From Cadophora sp. MPI-SDFR-AT-0126 (lineage: Eukaryota; Ascomycota; Leotiomycetes; Helotiales; Ploettnerulaceae): a stretch of DNA of 64,000 nt. Below the pieces are notes generated by a model, which was given only the letters and a program-made list of their open reading frames with translations, made no database searches and was not told the DNA's origin. A program made the position numbers and the translations under genes. Numbering within the stretch: position 1 is the stretch's first letter; every line of letters starts with the position of its first letter. The stretch spans positions 1,612,001-1,676,000 of the forward strand of contig JAGMVK010000004.1 in NCBI GenBank assembly GCA_020747065.1, in the 5' to 3' direction. Positions 58,685-64,000 of the stretch are shown here, piece after piece.

Positions 58685-60029
58685 TCGACTCGTATCTGCC
58701 CACTTGGAGCATTGCGTCTGTCCATTTCGGCTACTGCTCCCGATATCTCGACCTGCAATGCCTTCGTATCTTGCCGGGTCCCTTCTCTTGACGGCCAACT
58801 TTGCCGGTGGCTTCTTCTGCTATACAACTTTAATGTCAACGGATATTTAGTTTGTCATGCCGGAGACACGAGGAAATTATCAACTTGAGAAGGGTCAAAG
58901 ATGAAAGCTGAGAATTGATATCAAAGACATGAGTGTGACGAAGGAACTGAGATTGGACCTCAGAGTACAGACACAACAGAAAGCGTGGTGGCCATGCCTG
59001 CTAGGAATGTGTTTGGGTAAGCGCCCTCATACTTCTTGCAATATCGTTAGCACACGGGACTTTGTTTGGTGTGGTCCAGACCTGTTCCTGGGATCCTCGA
59101 AACCCAGCAGGTAATCCACGTATCCGGGTAGAATTTTAGCCTTGCCTTGTCGTCATATTTCCGCGAGGCTGAAAGGCTCCAGTAGACTTTGAGCATCGCA
59201 GAAATGAAACTTGAAACTGCCCGTTCAGAAACCAGCAAGGTCAGGTTTTGGCAAGAAAGTTGCTTGGCAGCAATCACCGTGTCACTTTACAGGACCACCT
59301 CCTGCACGCCGCCACGAGCTTCCCCAGATCTCACAAGAAGGTCCCCAAATCTCGGTTCATGCAACTGATTTTCGTGCTTCGATTGTTCACTAGGGTCCAA
59401 CCCAAATGGCAGGCTTCTTCATGAGCTGCAGATTCCCCGGTTGTGCAACCTCAGGCTTTTGCAGGCTCCTGCAGGATCTCGAGCAAGCGTGAATGGCCTG
59501 CTATGGTAAATATGTTACACCATCCTCATGTGGCACCAACTGAACTCAAGACATTTCATATCAGACTCATGAAATGGCCGATGTACTTGCCCGTATTTAA
59601 TGTGGTATTCCTGACATGGTTGTTTGCCAACTGCAGAATCAGACCATGCATCAAAAAGGAATTTCAGTCTCGTTGGCGTCGTCGTTCCTTTGTTGCTGTT
59701 GACGCTGCCTGAGTCTCGTTCTTCGAATCTCGAATTAAAAGGTGTACTGTATGTCATTGCCCTTAGTAATTTGTTGTCATAATATCTCCAAGATGGAAGG
59801 ACCGCCGCCTTTCATACAGCCAGGGAGGTTTAGTGCTCACGCTAGCCCGAAGTTCTCTTTGTTCGGCAGAGACCGACAAAAGTCAATATCCAGCTTTCTT
59901 CGAAACGTCTTCAAGCGTTTTCCATTCAGATCCGAAAGGCAAGGAAAGCACCTTTTTGAGACAGAGAAATTGTGTCGACTCAGGAAACTTTCTGAGACTC
60001 CAACCATCTCAACCTTGTCACTTTTGAAG

Positions 60030-60922
60030 ATGGAGCCTAAGATATCTGCGAAGCCATACGACTGGCCATCTGACGGGAGACTTGATCCGAAGACGACAGC
60101 TTTAGTGATCATCGATATGCAGATGGACTGTACGTATTCTTCGTTCACTATTCTGAATTCCACTTCTCATCTCCTCCCCATATCTCTCTCTCCCTGTCCG
60201 TATCCCACCTTTGGTCATATTCCTCAAATGCTTGTCCACTGCGAGAGCACTGGGTCACTTCCTGCACCTGGGTAGAGAGAATCTATAAATTGCGAAAAGT
60301 TATATCTAAGTCCTATCCAGTCTGCGCCCCCGAAGGCTATCTCGTCTACCAAGGCTACGACATAAACCCAGTCCGAGCCATCATTCCCCGCCTCCAACAC
60401 CTCCTCAGCGTCTTTCGGGCTCACGGCTTCCCAATCTATCACACACGTGAAGGCCATCGTCCCGACCTCTCAACACTCTCAACTCGAGAGCTGAATCGAA
60501 GCCGAAATAATGAGTCTGGTCTCGGGATCGGTGACCCGGGTCCATTGGGTCGACTGCTTGTCCGAGGCGAGAAAGGTCACGATATCATTCCCGAATTGTA
60601 TCCCCTCCCAAATGAGAATATCATCGACAAGCCCGGACGTGGCGCTTTCCAGCATACTGATTTCGGCCTCCTGCTTAAGCTGAAGGGAATCAAGAATCTA
60701 ATTATCTGTGGAGTTACGACGGATGTATGTGTGAGCACCACCATGCGAGAGGCCAACGACAACGGATTCGACTGTTTGATTGTGGAGGATGCTACGGCCG
60801 CGAGTGAGCAGAAGTTACATGATGCTGCTGTTGCAAGTGTGAAAGCGGAAGGTGGGATCTTTGGAGCTGTGACGACTTCGGATAAGATTCTCGGCGCTAT
60901 TGGTCTTCCAGTTCCTAACTGA
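60030..60922 (+). CDS. Isochorismatase-like cysteine hydrolase (biuret/ureidoacrylate amidohydrolase type)
   Basis: Two exons, 60030-60129 and 60321-60922, joined across a 191-nt intron (gtacgt...tatccag) to give 233 aa, the usual size. The join restores VIIDMQMDFCAPEGYLVYQGYDI, the conserved N-terminal block. The catalytic triad is visible: Asp29 (IIDMQ), Lys137 (DKPGRGAF) and Cys170 (GVTTDVCV). REGHRPDLSTL and SGLGIGDPGPLGRLLVRGE are typical of fungal proteins related to biuret hydrolase and RutB. It should cleave an amide or ureide, releasing ammonia or carbamate; the substrate is not determined. Start chosen at 60030 because homologous proteins begin close to AKPYDWP; the frame remains open upstream for 96 codons but without conserved sequence. 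Proximity to a permease suggests a nitrogen-scavenging role. Confidence 0.86.
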
Positions 60923-61574
60923 TATGTTTCTACCAATCAGTTGCTTAAATTTGGTTTGAAACTGAATTGGCAGGAATATTTCTGGGGGAATTCTTTATGA
61001 TTTGGCTGGGACTCTGGACTTCGCGTGGCGTTGTTGGCTTTTCGCTTTGCGCACGAGATACTGGATGGAATCATTGATTCTGCATGAGAACCTCGTTCGT
61101 TAAGAACTCTTCCCGTCTCTCAAGCATTTTTAATTGTCTGTAAATGTTTCGAATGTGGCAAGAGTGATCCCCAGGGTGAGACAAGTCGTAAGATTCCAGT
61201 ATTGAGCAGGGAAAGAGCATCTTTGCAGTTGCGAGAGCCCTTGCCATATTTTCGTTCTCTCTGTATATATCCTCTGCATAGTCTGCTATTTATATCTTGT
61301 CAGTATCGTCCAAGCAATATCATTAAATATCAAAGACGAACCAAAAGACTGGCACATCCTTACCGCCCCTCATCTTTCCGGAATCCATATAAACCCAATA
61401 ATCAACACATCCACCATTTCAGCAAGCTTCAGTTATGTCCTGTATGGCCCAAGCGTTGGCCATTGCTACGTTCCCTATGACCATGCACACTCCTGTAAGT
61501 CTTTTGTAACTCGTAGTGGATATAGCACAGATCATGTGCAATGTCCATCCCAACGGCGCTTTAAGAAAAAGCTG
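60923..61574. other. Intergenic region, no gene seen
   Basis: About 650 bases after the cysteine hydrolase. A splice-donor-like GTAAGT lies at 61496 after a short ATG-led ORF (61435 on), but no in-frame join to the following ORF could be made with an ATG. Confidence 0.35.
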
Positions 61575-61835
61575 ATGAAGATGGAACAGCAACCATTACC
61601 AGATAGCCACCTCTGGATACTGGATCCCTGCCTCGTCATCATCATCCTCAAGCTGCTTGTTCTTGGTATACAGTGTCACATCATGTATCACGAGCTCCGT
61701 GCCGGCCGCGCCGAACGACGAGCGGCGAGACTGGACGAAGAGATGGCTGTACGGGAGGGTGAGGAGGCCAGGTTGGTGGCGTACGAGCTATATGACGCTG
61801 GTGATGAGAAGGTCTTCGGTTACGTGAGTGCTTGA
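61575..61835 (+). CDS. Small putative membrane-anchored protein (86 aa)
   Basis: An ATG-led ORF of 86 codons. It starts MKMEQQPLPDSHLWILD, has one hydrophobic span (about 18-37, LVIIILKLLVLGIQ) and then a highly charged helix (RAGRAERRAARLDEEMAVRE) and a short acidic tail ending GYVSA. The span-plus-charged-helix layout is protein-like and the codon choice looks ordinary. No family recognised. An upstream exon is possible. Treat as hypothetical. Confidence 0.35.
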   Translation: MKMEQQPLPDSHLWILDPCLVIIILKLLVLGIQCHIMYHELRAGRAERRAARLDEEMAVREGEEARLVAYELYDAGDEKVFGYVSA

Positions 61836-62389
61836 AGGGAGATCAGCAAGCAGGATGGTAGGAAGAGGGAAGGTTAAACATCGCTTGGATGGGTTGGGGC
61901 CGGGGTTTATTCAGCGCAGCACATTTCATGTTTCTACAATGAGTTGAGAGTGTCGGAGGTGAATACAATAGCGTTAGCATATCGCTTATGGGAGACATCT
62001 TGCCACGCTATTCCGTTTCATCTGCCTACAGAGATAACGCTAAGAAGTTTATGAATATCAGTGAATAGTATTGACGTTCATCGTCTCAACAGCTGGGAAG
62101 TAACAAGACTAGACGACCAGTCCAGGGAGGCGCCTGTCAGTCAGGTCAAAACCGATGCAGAAGAGACATCAGCATCGCAAGCTACAATTCTGTGCACATT
62201 TTGGACATCTGACCAGATCTTTCTGAAGGATCGTTGACGAAGGCCCACCCTCCATACCTCACTGTGACCCCGTGAGCCACATAATGATGGAGGTTGCCTC
62301 GGATAGAACTTGATTGAGCTTGCAACAGTCATTTGAAGCTAGTCAACGATCAAGCTACGCGTAAGGAGTAGCTGAGGCGATGAAAGACC
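61836..62389. other. Intergenic region, no gene seen
   Basis: About 550 bases; nothing recognised on either strand. Confidence 0.35.
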
Positions 62390-62884
62390 TTATATGAACA
62401 GTGATAGAATGGGATGAGACTCGGTCCAGCCGTTGTGATAGCTCTTCCGCCAACAAGAGGCCAATGCGTGATCGAGAGTTTGCAGGTTCAGAAGTGGAGA
62501 GATCGTTTTCGGAAGCTTGCTATTGGAGAAAGAATAGTCCTTGACAGAGCAAAAGGGTAGGCATTCGGCGTCGACTTCAACACCAGTTGCGACCAATGGC
62601 ATCCAATAGCCCAGTCTCCCACGATGCAACTTCCAATAGGTGGCCGAAGACAATGAGGTGATTATCAGTGGCTCGATGGCTTCCTCTTCTGATTTTGGCT
62701 GCAACTCAGATGACGAAGAATTGGTAACTTGAAGAGTGTCGACTTCAAAAGCAATTATATCCCTCAAAGTATGGCTCCAAGAACATACCATCCGCATACT
62801 TCCGAATGGCGCATCTAGGCAAATCATTATTGAGTAGTTGGGGGCTTTGTGTGAGTGGATTTCAGAATTTTGCATTTTGAGCAT
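62390..62884 (-). CDS. Hypothetical protein ORF (164 aa)
   Basis: An uninterrupted ATG-led ORF of 164 codons on the minus strand, longer than the chance ORFs around it. No signal peptide, membrane span or domain recognised; there is a Ser/Glu-rich middle (SSSSELQPKSEEEAIEP). It might be a lineage-specific gene, an exon of a larger gene, or chance. Confidence 0.27.
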   Translation of the reverse strand: MLKMQNSEIHSHKAPNYSIMICLDAPFGSMRMVCSWSHTLRDIIAFEVDTLQVTNSSSSELQPKSEEEAIEPLIITSLSSATYWKLHRGRLGYWMPLVATGVEVDAECLPFCSVKDYSFSNSKLPKTISPLLNLQTLDHALASCWRKSYHNGWTESHPILSLFI

Positions 62885-64000
62885 GGGAAAGATGATCGGA
62901 GACCGGAGACGGCAGCAGTATTGGCTGACTGCCAGACATCACAGACTTGAGATTACCAATGCCAGGTCAGACTTCCATGTGGAAGCCTTAATTTTCGATT
63001 CAATCGTGTCACTTCACGGGACCCGACCAAGCAAGTGAAGTTGAGAAGTCGTGGTCGTTGAGATGCATCGAGTCCGAAGTACGAACAAGAGTGCAGGGCT
63101 GAGAAACCCAAGCTTTTCAACCCATGTGAAGAATAAACTTTCGCCCCAGAATCCGAAACTCAACAACAGCACGCGGGTGAAGGAGCAGAGGGTCCATGTG
63201 AGAGATCCTCCCAAAACATGGGTTGAGGAAGGGAAGCTTGGTATTGCTTGGTTCGGTTTCAACTCCAGATGGCATCTTATCAATTGGCACAACTGATAGC
63301 TTGGCGAATGGAGGTGACTTGAGATGCCAAGGGGTTGTGGGGGGGCATGTTCTGATAAGGGAGCCGCTGTCCATAACTGTTGAGGTGAGACGTGACAGTG
63401 CCTATCTGATGCAATCTGGCTCCCCGCAGGTTGAGATGCATTGAGATCTAGACGTCGAGATCGGCACTTCTGAAATGGAAGAAGCTTCGTAATCCGTCGA
63501 TGAAGGCAACGTCTAAAACTCCCTTGTGGAGGCGACGTGCTGGATCGAAGTCAGGTTGTGCATCTCCACCTCGCCTTGTTCTCTTGGCGGATAGGGATTC
63601 CACGTGATCTTCGTTAAGGTTAAGGCCTTGCAAGCTCTTTTCCTTCTTGTCTTTTCCTCTCTGCGGAGGTAGAAGTATGCTCTCTCTCCATGGCGTGTTG
63701 TCGGAGGAGTTGTCCTGTTTCAGAGGTCCGACGTTGCTTTTGATGTGCGTGGTTTCGGGATGGCCTTTTTATCCCTCAGGGCTGAACATGTTTTTCTTCT
63801 TGTTTTCTTTCGCTTTCGCTTTACCTGCCCTGCCCTGCTGCGGTAATTTGTTGTTCCCCTGAACGGGTGAAATCGGGATCAGCCAGCGGACGCCAGTGAG
63901 TGTAGTGCAGTGCACAGTGTGCTGAAAGGTCCAGGCGTGGCGGGGAGCTCGCTCGCTGAGACACACACGCGAGCTTGCTTCCTTTACAGTAAGTACTGTA
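62885..64000. other. Right-end region, no gene seen
   Basis: About 1.1 kb to the window edge. ORFs on both strands (63014-63292 minus, 63647-63862 plus) have no domain. It may be the promoter or UTR of a gene beyond the edge. Confidence 0.35.

Larger units (their letters stand above)
58080..60029. promoter_or_regulatory. Divergent region between permease and cysteine hydrolase
   Basis: A gene-free region of 1.95 kb shared by the two divergent genes, with GATAAG-type elements at 58239 and clustered at 58638-58684. The frame of the hydrolase stays open upstream to 59742 without a stop, but those residues do not look conserved. Confidence 0.5.

Noticed and set aside
1..64000. CRISPR arrays, insertion sequences, attachment sites, riboswitches, bacterial operons.
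   Set aside because: This is eukaryotic nuclear DNA with spliced genes; no direct-repeat arrays, transposase or integrase sequences were seen.

Overview
The window is nuclear DNA from a filamentous ascomycete (Pezizomycotina). The genes are eukaryotic, with many short introns (mostly 46-70 nt, GT-AG, CTNAY-type branch sites). The protein repertoire (GH7 cellobiohydrolase, ATP23, TIP41, NudE, fungal-type multidomain acetyl-CoA carboxylase) is typical of that group. A leotiomycete-like fungus is my best guess, but the sequence alone does not settle the class.

Layout, left to right. (1) 1-2212 (+): 3' part of the ER ubiquitin ligase DOA10/SSM4. (2) 3.5-10.5 kb, all minus strand: a secreted type-B carboxylesterase, a class 3 lipase, and a degenerate Gfd2/YDR514C-type RNase H-fold protein. 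(3) 11.8-19.6 kb, dense housekeeping block: a disordered nuclear-type protein with three copies of a basic motif (+), glutamate 5-kinase PRO1 (-), ATP23 (+), Aurora kinase (-), TIP41 (+). PRO1/ATP23 and Aurora/TIP41 are divergent pairs on short shared promoters. (4) 20.9-22.4 kb: GH7 cellobiohydrolase with candidate CreA, XlnR/Xyr1 and TATA elements upstream, then a gene-poor 4.4 kb. (5) 26.8-30.8 kb: insulin-degrading-enzyme-type metalloprotease STE23, whose zinc motif is split by an intron without a GT donor. (6) 33.1-38.4 kb (-): DUSP-containing deubiquitinase of the UBP12/USP15 type. (7) 40.1-41.6 kb (-): proline/serine/threonine-rich single-pass membrane protein. (8) 43.3-50.4 kb (-): acetyl-CoA carboxylase, complete. 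(9) 53.0-54.9 kb (-): NudE dynein regulator. (10) 56.2-60.9 kb: APC-family amino-acid/GABA/choline-type permease (-) divergent from a cysteine hydrolase (+), with GATA motifs between them. (11) 61-64 kb: only weak small ORFs.

The window mixes conserved core genes (protein quality control, lipid synthesis, mitosis, TOR signalling, proline synthesis, microtubule transport) with secreted or catabolic genes (carboxylesterase, lipase, cellobiohydrolase, permease plus amidohydrolase). I see no transposon, tRNA, rRNA or secondary-metabolite cluster, and no clear new multi-gene system. The observations most worth checking are the GA-AG intron in STE23, the motif-less Gfd2-like gene, the triple-motif protein at 11.8 kb, and the permease/hydrolase pair.

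Exon joins were derived by hand from splice consensus, reading frame and protein-family continuity. Each boundary should be treated as a strong prediction, not as transcript evidence.
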